Assembly: GCF_027451485.1 (NCBI RefSeq)
Contig: NZ_DAIDJE010000178.1
Span: forward strand, 1-64,000
DNA: 64,000 nt
Source: Bradyrhizobium sp.
GTDB taxonomy: Bacteria; Pseudomonadota; Alphaproteobacteria; Rhizobiales; Xanthobacteraceae
Direction: 5' to 3'
Shown here piece after piece: positions 47,456 through 56,379 of this stretch; the first letter of the stretch is position 1, and each line of letters begins with the position of its first letter. The translations under genes were made by a program, and so were the position numbers. The notes below the pieces were generated by a model. That model ran no database searches. It was given only the letters and a program-made list of their open reading frames with translations, and was not told the DNA's origin.

Positions 47456-48268
47456 TTACGACGGCCTCGGCGGTGCGGTGCCGGCCAACATGCCGCCATC
47501 AATGACGAGTTCGCTCCCCGTCACGTAGCTCGATGCATCGGAAGCGAGATACAGGACGCCCTGGGCGATTTCGCGGGCCCGCCCGGCGCGGCGCAGGGGG
47601 GTCGCGAGTTGCGCCAGCGCCTCGCAATCGATCGGCGCATTCTGGCCGTTCGCCATGCCGCCGGCCGGAATCTTGCCCCAGATCGGCGTATCGATGATGC
47701 CGGGATGCACGGAATTCACCCGGATGCCGTCGCCCACGGAGGCGCATTCCATCGCAACCGACTTGGCAAACAGCCGCACGCCGCCTTTGGTCGCGGAGTA
47801 GCCGGCAAGCGTCGGCGAACCGCGCAAACCCGCCAGGGAGGACATCAGGATGATGGAGCCGGCGCCGGTCTTGCGCATCAGAGGCAGGCCGTATTTTACG
47901 GACAGGAACACTCCATCGAGATTGATGGCGGTCTGCCGCCGCCAATCGGCCAGCGACATGTCGACGACCGAGGCGGCGCCAATCCCGATCCCGGCGTTCG
48001 CCACCAGCACGTCCAGCCTGCCAAAGCGCCGCTCGATCTCCCCAGTCACTTCCGTCCAGCGCGGCTCACTGGTTACGTCCTGATGTAGAAACACCGCCTC
48101 TCCGCCGGCTTTGGCGATGGCGGCAACCACTTCCGGCCCTCTCAGCTCGTCGACGTCGGTCACGACGACACGACCGCCCTCCTCGCTGAGCAATTCGGCA
48201 ATTGCCCGGCCAATACCCGACGCGCCTCCCGTCACCAGCGCAACCTTGCCTGCAACTTGTCCGGCCAT
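47456..48268 (-). CDS. SDR family oxidoreductase
   Basis: GKVALVTGGASGIGRAIAELLSEEGGRVVVTD, VANAGIG, GYSATKGGVRLFAKS. Confidence 0.94.
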   Translation of the reverse strand: MAGQVAGKVALVTGGASGIGRAIAELLSEEGGRVVVTDVDELRGPEVVAAIAKAGGEAVFLHQDVTSEPRWTEVTGEIERRFGRLDVLVANAGIGIGAASVVDMSLADWRRQTAINLDGVFLSVKYGLPLMRKTGAGSIILMSSLAGLRGSPTLAGYSATKGGVRLFAKSVAMECASVGDGIRVNSVHPGIIDTPIWGKIPAGGMANGQNAPIDCEALAQLATPLRRAGRAREIAQGVLYLASDASSYVTGSELVIDGGMLAGTAPPRPS

Positions 48269-48290
48269 TCCGACTCCCATTCTCAATACC

Positions 48291-48388
48291 CTCATGGTGA
48301 GGAGCGCCTTCGGCGCGTCTCGAACCATGAGGCCTGATGTTGGCCTCATCCTTCGAGACGCCGCTTATGCGGCTCCTCAGGATGAGGG
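48291..48388. repeat. REP-like palindromic intergenic element
   Basis: CTCATGGTGAGGAGCGCCTTCGGCGCGTCTCGAACCATGAGG ... CCTCATCCTTCGAGACGCCGCTTATGCGGCTCCTCAGGATGAGG: long imperfect inverted repeat with sub-hairpins. Confidence 0.75.
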
Positions 48389-48404
48389 GACAGAACAATC
48401 CTGT

Positions 48405-50246
48405 CTACCTGATGACCGCCGGCCCCTGATCCGGCACGGCGACATCGAGCACGCGCAACTGCACGCGCTCGGTACCCTGCCAGCGGTCCACCGCAAGCGA
48501 GCCTGCCACGTGCAGAACCTGCCCGCGGCTTGCGGTCAATGCATGACCCAGTTTCTGTCCGATCGAACGAAACGCGACGCCGTTGACGATTGCTCCATCG
48601 CCGGACTTGAAGCGCAGGCGCAAATGGGCCTGGCCAATCTCATCGGCATAGACCAGCTGATGGGACGGCAAGGCAAGCACCGGCTCGGCGTTGCCGCTGC
48701 CGAAGGGCCCGGCGCGATTGAGCGTCGCGGCCAGCTCGGTCGTGACACCCCGCGCGCTGACCGCGCCATCGACAAAGATTTCATTGACGTGGCGCGACTG
48801 CGCCACATCGCGCGCGAGCGCGTTTTCCATATAGGCGCGAAATTCGGCGAGCCGCTCCTTGCGCAGGGTAACTCCGGCGGCCATCGCGTGGCCGCCGCCC
48901 TTGAGCAAGAGGCCGTCGTGGACCGCCTGCCGCACGGCCTTGCCAAGATCGACGCCGCCGATCGAACGGCCCGATCCGGTGCCGATTCCGCCAGGCTCGA
49001 GGGCGACCACGAAAGTCGGCCTTAAGAATTTGTCTTTCAGCCGCGAGGCAACGAGACCGACAATGCCCGGATGCCACCCCTCGGACGCCGTCACGATGAC
49101 CGCCCCCTTGTCCTCCAGCCCGAGCGCGGCCAACGCTTCGGCCTCGGCTTGCGCTTCGGCGGCCTGCTCGATCAGGCGCCGCTCGTTGTTGAGCCGGTCG
49201 AGTTCGGCTGCAATGCGCGCCGCTTCCGAAATATCGCCTTCCAGCAGCAGCCGCACGCCGAGATCGGCGCGGCCGATGCGCCCGCCCGCATTGATGCGCG
49301 GCCCCAGCATGAAGCCGAGATGCCAGGCTTCCGGAGGCCCGTTCAGCCGCGCCACGTCCATCAGCGCGGTATGGCCGATATGGTCGCGCCGGCGCATCGC
49401 AATAAGGCCCTTGGCGACAAAGGCGCGATTGAGCCCGATCAGCGGCGCCACGTCAGCTACGGTACCAAGCGCCACGTGATGCAATACCCCGAGCAGATCC
49501 GGCTCCGGCATTTCGGCGGTCCAGAAACCCCGCGCACGCAGTTCGCGGTTGACCGCAACCAGCGTCACCAGCACAAGTCCGACGGCGGCGAGATGGCCGA
49601 GACCTGAGAGATCATCGGGCCGGTTTGGATTGACGAGAGCGTCCACCTCAGGCAACGCGTCACCGCATTGGTGGTGGTCGATCACCACGACCGACATGCC
49701 GAGCTTGCGCGCTTCAACGAGCGGCTCGAGGCTGGTGGTTCCGCAGTCGACGGTGACCAGCAGCGTGGCGCCCCGCCCCGCCAGCACCCGCACCGCTTCA
49801 ATATTCGGCCCATAGCCTTCGAAGATGCGGTCGGGTATGTGGATCAGCGGATCAAGCCCGCAATGGCGCAAGTGCCAGGCGAGCAACGCCGCTGACGTGG
49901 CGCCGTCGACGTCATAGTCACCGAAGATCGCGACCTTTTCGCCTTTGACGGCCGCGTCCGCGATGCGCTTGGCTGCCGCCTCCATCTGCGTCACGGTGAA
50001 CGGGTCGGGCATCAGCTTGCGGATGGTCGGGTCGAGAAAGTCCTCGACCGCGTCGATGTCGACGTCGCGCCCGGCAAGCACGCGCGCCAGCATTTCCGGC
50101 AACTGATAGCGCTGCGCAATCGCGAGCGCGCGCGCCGCGCCGCGCGCATCGAGCCGGTCGCGCCACATTTTTCCGGTCAGCGAACGGGCCACGCCGAGAA
50201 AGGCGGGCGAGGCCTCGACGGGTAATGCGGATGCTGGGAGGGTCAT
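48405..50246 (-). CDS. recJ: Single-stranded-DNA-specific exonuclease RecJ
   Basis: KVAIFGDYDVDGATSAALLAWHLRHCG, VVVIDHHQCGDALP, DHIGHTALMDVARLNGPPEAWHLGFMLGPRINAGGRIGRADLGVRLLLEGD. Confidence 0.96.
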   Translation of the reverse strand: MTLPASALPVEASPAFLGVARSLTGKMWRDRLDARGAARALAIAQRYQLPEMLARVLAGRDVDIDAVEDFLDPTIRKLMPDPFTVTQMEAAAKRIADAAVKGEKVAIFGDYDVDGATSAALLAWHLRHCGLDPLIHIPDRIFEGYGPNIEAVRVLAGRGATLLVTVDCGTTSLEPLVEARKLGMSVVVIDHHQCGDALPEVDALVNPNRPDDLSGLGHLAAVGLVLVTLVAVNRELRARGFWTAEMPEPDLLGVLHHVALGTVADVAPLIGLNRAFVAKGLIAMRRRDHIGHTALMDVARLNGPPEAWHLGFMLGPRINAGGRIGRADLGVRLLLEGDISEAARIAAELDRLNNERRLIEQAAEAQAEAEALAALGLEDKGAVIVTASEGWHPGIVGLVASRLKDKFLRPTFVVALEPGGIGTGSGRSIGGVDLGKAVRQAVHDGLLLKGGGHAMAAGVTLRKERLAEFRAYMENALARDVAQSRHVNEIFVDGAVSARGVTTELAATLNRAGPFGSGNAEPVLALPSHQLVYADEIGQAHLRLRFKSGDGAIVNGVAFRSIGQKLGHALTASRGQVLHVAGSLAVDRWQGTERVQLRVLDVAVPDQGPAVIR

Positions 50247-50329
50247 GATGCCTTCCGAAGATAGGCGAGAGACGCGCTTGTTCAATGATCCGCGAGTAAA
50301 CCGTCCACGGATTATTGTTCTCGCGGCAG

Positions 50330-50790
50330 AGAATGCCCGAGCTATATCAGACTTTTGTCCCTCAAGCGCCGAGGGCGCAGGGAAAGCCGGGTGCGCAAGC
50401 GCGCCCGCAGCCTCGCGTCCAAAGGAAGGTAGGACACGAGTTAATCACCACAGGTACGCCTGGAATCCGGCCTTCCCTGCGCAATGGTTTTAACGGTTTC
50501 CTTCGTACTCGCCCCGGAGACCGGGCTTTCTTGTCTCCGTCACCCGTGCGATGCGTCAGCATCGTCACGGGCTTGATACCAGCGTCGGGATATCAGGCCC
50601 ACACGACTTCGCCGTCCGCCCCACGCACGCTCGTCTGTCGCGCGAAGGCGTCCACCGCATTCCGCATCCAACGTTCGTGACGATCGCGATACGTCCCTCT
50701 TGGCGGGCGCGGAACGGCGGGGCTTCTAAAATTGATTTGCCCGACGACGCAAGCGAAAAGAATACGACACCTTGGCCCGATAGATAAATC
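50330..50790. repeat. Probable dispersed intergenic repeat with strong secondary structure
   Basis: Inverted pair GCGCAGGGAAAGCCGG (50375-50390)/CCGGCCTTCCCTGCGC (50467-50482), 15/16 matches; hairpin near 50541-50573 (CCCGTGCGATGC...GCATCGTCACGGG); no convincing CDS. Confidence 0.55.
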
Positions 50791-50991
50791 ATCGCGCGCC
50801 AGCAGAAAGTGCCCCAAGAATTTCACCACACGAGGCGACCAGTGCTTCTCTTGCGCGCTCGCCCGGTCGCGTTGATTGGCACCGCTCCCCACCGGAAAGG
50901 CAAATATCGACCAACGCGTCAATCCTCGCTCAAACGACCGAGAATGACCCGTGCCCTGCGTGCCTGCGACCGACGCCCAGCGATCCGCCTG

Positions 50992-51657
50992 TCAGCCGTT
51001 CACGGGGTAGTCGGCGAGAAGATCGGGAAGAGCCACGAGGTCGGGCTGATTCATCAACGGCTCCGGAGCGCCTGTCGGCACCGGATCGTTGAAGCGGTTC
51101 GACCAGTAAACCTGCATCCCGACGGCGGCAGCGCCGGGTACGTCATGCGGTGAGCCCGCAACGAACAGAACCCGGGAGGCATCCTCGCCGAGCGCGGCCA
51201 AGCCGGCCCTATAGGCTTCTGGCCTTATTTTGTAGAATCCGGCTCGTTCCGCGCTGACAATATGGTCAAAGCGATGGCCTGTTGCCGCAGCCGCAGCCTC
51301 AGCCAGCCGCTGGGAGCAATTGGTGACAACAGCCGTCCGCCAGCCGTGGCTCGCGAGCTTCGCCAGAACGGATGGAGCTTCCGGCCACGGAGACAGTCCC
51401 CCAGCGGCCCAGTCTTTCAGCAAATGATCGGCGCGTTCTCCGGGAACGCCGACCTCCCTGGCAGCCTCAAAGACGGTCTCTTCATACGGCCGATAGATGC
51501 CCGCCGTTGTAACGAGGCGGAGCGAAGCGCGACGCCAGGCTCGTCCCAGTCTTTCGTCGCCAGCGGTCCTGATCCAGAAAGCCCAGGAATCCATCAGCGC
51601 GGTCAGGAGGTCGAAGGCGACGGCCTTGAACTTTTGCTCAGCCATGGTGTCTTTCAC
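50992..51657 (-). CDS. Haloacid dehalogenase type II family protein
   Basis: FKAVAFDLLTALMDSW, FDHIVSAERAGFYKIRPEAYRAGLAALGEDASRVLFVAGSPHDVPGAAAVGM. Confidence 0.85.
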   Translation of the reverse strand: MKDTMAEQKFKAVAFDLLTALMDSWAFWIRTAGDERLGRAWRRASLRLVTTAGIYRPYEETVFEAAREVGVPGERADHLLKDWAAGGLSPWPEAPSVLAKLASHGWRTAVVTNCSQRLAEAAAAATGHRFDHIVSAERAGFYKIRPEAYRAGLAALGEDASRVLFVAGSPHDVPGAAAVGMQVYWSNRFNDPVPTGAPEPLMNQPDLVALPDLLADYPVNG

Positions 51658-52361
51658 TTTGCCTCGAGCGGGTAATTGGAGGGAAAAAGCGCGCGCTTCG
51701 TTTCCTCATCGTTGACTTTCTTGAACTCGTGATCTTTTCCGACTGCGCGAGCACGTGCGGCCGCAGGCCGGCTATCGACCGTCTGAAACAAGCGTTTGAG
51801 ATGCGGAAACGCCCCGAGCGGATCTTCTGCTCCCTTCATGACGCGGGGAGCGCGCTCCAACCACCCCCAGGCGGACATGTCGGCGATCGTGTAATTATTC
51901 CCGACGATATATTCCCGATCCGCCAGATGATCGTTCAAAACCTGATAGTGCCGTTCGGCTTCACGCCGGTAGCGGTTTCTCGCGTAATCGAGACCTTCAG
52001 GTGCCGCGAACTGGAAATGAACCGACTGGCCTGAAAACGGACCGAGACCCGAGGCAATGAACATCAGCCATGACAACAATTCGGGACGGTCGCTCTTTGA
52101 GCCCATAAACGCGTCGGTCTTTTCCGCAAGGTAGAGCAGAATTGCTGTGGAATCGAAAACGCGTGTTTGCCTGCCGTCGGGACCTTGCGTGTCAACGATA
52201 GCAGGCACCTTTCCATTGGGATTTATCTTGCGGAATTCCGGGCGGTGCTGTTCGCCCTTGCTGGTGTCGACCGGGACCAGCTCGTAGGGAAGCCTGGCTT
52301 CTTCCAGCAGAAGCGCAACCTTCGCCGGATTCGGCGTGGGGTGGAAATAGAAGCGGATCAT
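51654..52361 (-). CDS. Glutathione S-transferase family protein
   Basis: MIRFYFHPTPNPAKVALLLEEARLPYELVPVDTSKGEQHRPEFRKINPNGKVPAIVDTQG. Confidence 0.94.
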   Translation of the reverse strand: MIRFYFHPTPNPAKVALLLEEARLPYELVPVDTSKGEQHRPEFRKINPNGKVPAIVDTQGPDGRQTRVFDSTAILLYLAEKTDAFMGSKSDRPELLSWLMFIASGLGPFSGQSVHFQFAAPEGLDYARNRYRREAERHYQVLNDHLADREYIVGNNYTIADMSAWGWLERAPRVMKGAEDPLGAFPHLKRLFQTVDSRPAAARARAVGKDHEFKKVNDEETKRALFPSNYPLEAK

Positions 52362-52393
52362 GCGAGCCTCGCAACGCGTCAGAATGACTCGTT

Positions 52394-52413
52394 TTATAAT
52401 GTTCATTCTATAA
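52394..52413. promoter_or_regulatory. Candidate TetR operator
   Basis: TTATAATGttCATTcTATAA dyad in the divergent GST/TetR intergenic region. Confidence 0.35.
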
Positions 52414-52460
52414 TGACACAAGCTATAATCAGCACGGCGGACGACCAGGTGAGGAGAAGG

Positions 52461-53042
52461 ATGGCGAGGCCCCGGGAATTTGACGAATCGACGGTCCTTG
52501 ACGCCGCGATCCATTGTTTCTGGCGCTACGGCTTCACGTCCACGTCGGTGACGCGGCTTACGGATACAACGGGCCTCACCGCTGCCAGTCTCTACAACGC
52601 CTTCGGCGACAAGCGCGAACTGTTCAAGCGCGCCCTCGAGCGATACGTGGAAGTTCACGTCGGCGAGCGGATCGAGCGCTGCCGTCGGCTGCCACCACGC
52701 GAAGCTGTGGGCGCATTCTTTGCCGAAATCCTCAACCGGTCCCTCACCGATCGCGAACGCAAAGGCTGCATGCTGGTCAATACCGCCCTGGAGCTGGCGC
52801 CACATGACGCCGAGTTCCGGGAAATAACGGCCGGCATGCTCCAACGCATTGAACGGTTCTTCCTGGAATGCTTCCGCAAAGGCCAAGCGGACGGGACGAT
52901 CGTCCACTCCTCCAGTCCGGATGGACTTGCCGCTCATCTGCTCAGTGTCCTGATGGGGGTTCGCGTCCTCGCTCGCGTGCGGCCTGAGAAAGCCTTGCTC
53001 GAGGGTATCGTGTCGCAGGCCCTGGCGCTTCTCGACCGATGA
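52461..53042 (+). CDS. TetR/AcrR family transcriptional regulator
   Basis: MARPREFDESTVLDAAIHCFWRYGFTSTSVTRLTDTTGLTAASLYNAFGDKRELFKRALERY. Confidence 0.95.
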   Translation: MARPREFDESTVLDAAIHCFWRYGFTSTSVTRLTDTTGLTAASLYNAFGDKRELFKRALERYVEVHVGERIERCRRLPPREAVGAFFAEILNRSLTDRERKGCMLVNTALELAPHDAEFREITAGMLQRIERFFLECFRKGQADGTIVHSSSPDGLAAHLLSVLMGVRVLARVRPEKALLEGIVSQALALLDR

Positions 53043-53114
53043 AGAGCCCGGACCGCGGATGGCAGGGCCAGCGGACAGACGCTCATCGATGAAGGATCTT
53101 CGCCAGTTCCGCTG

Positions 53115-53609
53115 ATGGATTTAGGAACAATCGGCCGAAATCCGGTTTCTTGCCGGATGAATTTGACAAACGCGCACATGTCGACGACCCGGGACCGGGT
53201 GCCGCTCCACTCGTCTGAGCACGCCAACAATCGGATCAGGCGAACATTGGTGGGTAACGTTTCTTATTTCGCTGCACATCGCGACCAGATCACCGAGAGA
53301 CTGGGCGAACTCGATGATGAGTGGGACATCGAGAGAGCGATCGAAGCCAATGCGGCGGTCCTTGGATTTGCTGGAGTTGCTCTGGCCGCGGCCCGAAGTC
53401 GGCGCTGGCTCGCCTTGCCGGCGCTGGTGACCAGCTTTTTGTTTCAACACGCTGTCCAGGGCTGGTGTCCCCCGGTTCCGATCTTGAGAAGGCTGGGCTT
53501 TCGCACGTCTTACGAGATTGAAGAAGAACGACGGGCCCTGAAGGCGTTAAGGGGTGATTTCGGCCACGCCGCGGAAAGCGCAGAGGCCGCACTCCAGGCA
53601 TCCGCGTAG
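53115..53609 (+). CDS. DUF2892-like membrane protein
   Basis: ERAIEANAAVLGFAGVALAAARSRRWLALPALVTSFLFQHAVQGWCPPVPILRRLGFRT. Confidence 0.8.
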   Translation: MDLGTIGRNPVSCRMNLTNAHMSTTRDRVPLHSSEHANNRIRRTLVGNVSYFAAHRDQITERLGELDDEWDIERAIEANAAVLGFAGVALAAARSRRWLALPALVTSFLFQHAVQGWCPPVPILRRLGFRTSYEIEEERRALKALRGDFGHAAESAEAALQASA

Positions 53610-53648
53610 CTGCACAGGCATCGCCAGTCACACGTACAGGAGTGCGAG

Positions 53649-54032
53649 ATGGCCTATTATTTCTCGAAGACAGTCGACCTTCCGTTTCAGTCGGCCGTGG
53701 ACAAGACGATAGCCGCCCTGAAGGCTCGCGGGTTTGGCGTCCTGACCAGGATCGACGTGCAGTCAACGCTCAGGGAGAAAATCGGCGCCGAGTTTCGACC
53801 TTACATCATCCTCGGTGCGTGCAATCCGAAGATGGCGCACGAGGCACTGAAAGCCGAGGATAAGATCGGCACCATGCTTCCTTGCAACGTGGTGATCCAG
53901 GAGATCGATGGAAGGACGGAGGTGGCCGCTGTCGATCCCTTGGCATCCATGCAGGCGGTACCGAACAAATCGCTGGCGACTATCGCTGCGAAGGTCGGCG
54001 ATCAATTGAAGGCCGCCGTCGAAGAGATTTAG
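53649..54032 (+). CDS. DUF302 domain protein
   Basis: KTVDLPFQSAVDKTIAALKARGFGVLTRIDVQSTLREKIGAEFRPYIILGACNPKMAHEALKAEDKIGTMLPCNVVIQE. Confidence 0.93.
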   Translation: MAYYFSKTVDLPFQSAVDKTIAALKARGFGVLTRIDVQSTLREKIGAEFRPYIILGACNPKMAHEALKAEDKIGTMLPCNVVIQEIDGRTEVAAVDPLASMQAVPNKSLATIAAKVGDQLKAAVEEI

Positions 54033-54172
54033 CTTCCGGTTGCCGCTGGTTTGGCGGATGATGCGGCTTGACGGATCATTCTGCTGCGAACGTATCGCGA
54101 TCGAGGCGATACGGGATCAATATCGCGCAGCCCGTTTTGTCGGACGGTAGCCACACTTTGAGGAGGTCTCGA

Positions 54173-54574
54173 ATGTACAGTCGCATCCTGGGCTTGACGA
54201 CATCTGCTCTGATTCTGGCATACGGCACCATTGGTGCCTTTGCACAGAGCCAAACAACCGCCCCCGAACCAGATAAGCAAATGATGCAATCCCATCCCAT
54301 GAGCCAGGGCACGGGCCCAACAGGCCACGAGGGCATGATGGGCGGCGGCATGATGGGACATATGATGGGGCGCGGCATGATGGGTGGAGGCATGATGGGG
54401 CCGCCGCTCATGATGCGAATAATTTTCGCTCTCATGGACACCGACAGCGATGGCACAGTTTCGCTGCAGGAGTTTCAGGCCGCTCACGAACGCATTTTCA
54501 AGGCAATGGACAGCAATAAGGACGGCAAGCTTACTCCGGAGGAGATGCAAGCCTTCATTCATGGGCCCAGGTGA
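54173..54574 (+). CDS. Exported EF-hand protein with Met/Gly/His-rich segment
   Basis: Signal peptide; GHEGMMGGGMMGHMMGRGMMGGGMMGPPLMM; EF-hand loops DTDSDGTVSLQEF and DSNKDGKLTPEEM. Confidence 0.9.
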   Translation: MYSRILGLTTSALILAYGTIGAFAQSQTTAPEPDKQMMQSHPMSQGTGPTGHEGMMGGGMMGHMMGRGMMGGGMMGPPLMMRIIFALMDTDSDGTVSLQEFQAAHERIFKAMDSNKDGKLTPEEMQAFIHGPR

Positions 54575-54830
54575 TCGGTTTTCCCACCGGCAGCAGACCA
54601 GCGCCCTCGCCCGGAAGAGAGCCCGCCTGCAAGCCGCCAGGAAGAGATCGGAGTGATGCTGTCCCCGACCTGTTCCTGTCCGGGTGCGGCGCTGGCAGCC
54701 TTCCTCCGCTACTTGGTGACTGCCCCAGGAGGGCTCCTACCGTTTTGTGGCCCTATGTGCATTTTTGCACTTGAGTCTGGAACGAAGCATATCTGCGGGC
54801 GTAGTCCTCCAACTTCGCTGGGGGAATTTC

Positions 54831-55010
54831 GTGACCGACAAGCCAGGCCTGCTTAGGCGGGCCGCGATGCTGCTAAGAATTTCCAAGAACACCGCTGATC
54901 CCGAGTTGGCTGCCTCCCTGGTGCAAAAGGCCGCCGACCTGCAGGCGCAGGCTGACGCGATGGACGATGATGCGCCATCCGATAGCAAGTCCGGGCTCGA
55001 CAAACGATGA
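54831..55010 (+). CDS. Small helical hypothetical protein
   Basis: GTG start at 54831 after ggggga; VTDKPGLLRRAAMLLRISKNTADPELAASLVQKAADLQAQADAMDDD. Confidence 0.5.
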   Translation: MTDKPGLLRRAAMLLRISKNTADPELAASLVQKAADLQAQADAMDDDAPSDSKSGLDKR

Positions 55011-55137
55011 GTTGGCCAAGGCCGTGCTTCGGTCCGCAAACTTTAGCGACCAAAAATAACACAGGTTAATTCTCGAATCGCGCGCGGACCGCATTGGGGA
55101 AAAGAGCCGGTCAGCCCGAAAGTCTGTTTATCCAGTA

Positions 55138-55452
55138 ATGGCCAAAGAAGACGAACAAGAAGCGCGAAGCGTCACTTTCGAGAAGCCGTTAGCGGCGAAC
55201 ATGATGGGCATCGACGGTACATGGCGACGCTCTTGCAGGGTCCTGGAAATTTCGGAAAGCGGAGCAATCCTTCAGGTTGAGCAGTCGATCGAGGGGCTGG
55301 CCCTGAATGAGTTCTTTCTTCTGCTTTCCTCGACCGGCTTGGCCTATCGTCGATGTCAGCTTGCAAAGGTCAACGGCGACGAAGTCGAAGTCAATTTCTT
55401 GCGCAGCAAACGTAAGGCGCAAAATGAACGGCCGCCGCGTAAGGGAAGCTGA
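55138..55452 (+). CDS. PilZ domain-like protein
   Basis: GIDGTWRRSCRVLEISESGAILQVEQSIEGLALNEFFLLLSSTGLAYRRCQLAKVNGDEVEVNFL. Confidence 0.7.
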   Translation: MAKEDEQEARSVTFEKPLAANMMGIDGTWRRSCRVLEISESGAILQVEQSIEGLALNEFFLLLSSTGLAYRRCQLAKVNGDEVEVNFLRSKRKAQNERPPRKGS

Positions 55453-55539
55453 GATCGAGCGATTGATTTTACCAGTCCTATAGAACCCGCAAGGTGTTCG
55501 GCTCGCCGTAAAGCCCATCTCAGTGGCGCACCTCGGAGA

Positions 55540-56259
55540 TTAACAGCCCATCCGCGCAGCCAGCTCGCCGAAATCCCCGGCAACGATGTCCCAATCGCCG
55601 TTTGCCTCGAAGTCGTATTTCTGCAGAGGACCATATTCGGTCGGCCGCGCGACAAAGGCAGTCTTCAAGCCGTGCTTCTGTGCCGCCCTCAGGTCGTTGT
55701 TGTGCGCGGCCACCATCATCACCTGCTCGGGCGGCAGGCACAAAAGGCGCGCGGCGCCGAGATAGGTCTCAGCATCCGGCTTGTAGTGCTCGAACAGCTC
55801 CGCCGACATCACAAGATCCCATGGAAGACGGGCAAACTTCGCCATTTCCGTCAGCAGCGCCACATTGCCGTTCGAAAGCGGACTGATGATGTATTTGGTC
55901 TTCAGGCGCGTCAGTCCGCCGACGCTGTCGGGCCATGGATGGAGCCGATGCCAGCCCATGGTGAGATAATGCAGGTCCTCGTCGGTGAGGCCTGAAATCG
56001 AAAGCTGACCCACCAGTTTTTCGAGGGAGCGCCGATGCAGCACGTCCAGGATGACGTAGCCACGCTCAGGATGTTTGCGCACTTCGTCCATCGAGGCGAC
56101 ATAGACGCCGCGCCAGCCGTCAACGAGCGCGGTCCAGTCTGCCTTGATACCGCGCTCCTCGCCCCAGGCGGTGAAATCATTGATCAGGCTGGTGCGCCAA
56201 TCGACCACCGTCCCGAACACGTCGAAGACGAGCGCTTTGATCTGCGAAAGGTCGGACAT
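55540..56259 (-). CDS. Haloacid dehalogenase type II
   Basis: IKALVFDVFGTVVDWRTSLI, KYIISPLSNGNVALLTEMAKFARLPWDLVMSAELFEHYKPDAETYLGAARLL, MMVAAHNNDLRAAQKHGLKTAFV. Confidence 0.94.
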   Translation of the reverse strand: MSDLSQIKALVFDVFGTVVDWRTSLINDFTAWGEERGIKADWTALVDGWRGVYVASMDEVRKHPERGYVILDVLHRRSLEKLVGQLSISGLTDEDLHYLTMGWHRLHPWPDSVGGLTRLKTKYIISPLSNGNVALLTEMAKFARLPWDLVMSAELFEHYKPDAETYLGAARLLCLPPEQVMMVAAHNNDLRAAQKHGLKTAFVARPTEYGPLQKYDFEANGDWDIVAGDFGELAARMGC

Positions 56260-56379
56260 GCGAAGTTCCTCCCGCCGCCATTCCGGGGCGCATCGACGAG
56301 GCGATTCCTCAAGGCACCGGTGGCAGCACCATGCATTCCGGCCACCGCTATCGCGTGTCCCGGAATGACTGCCTAGAAC

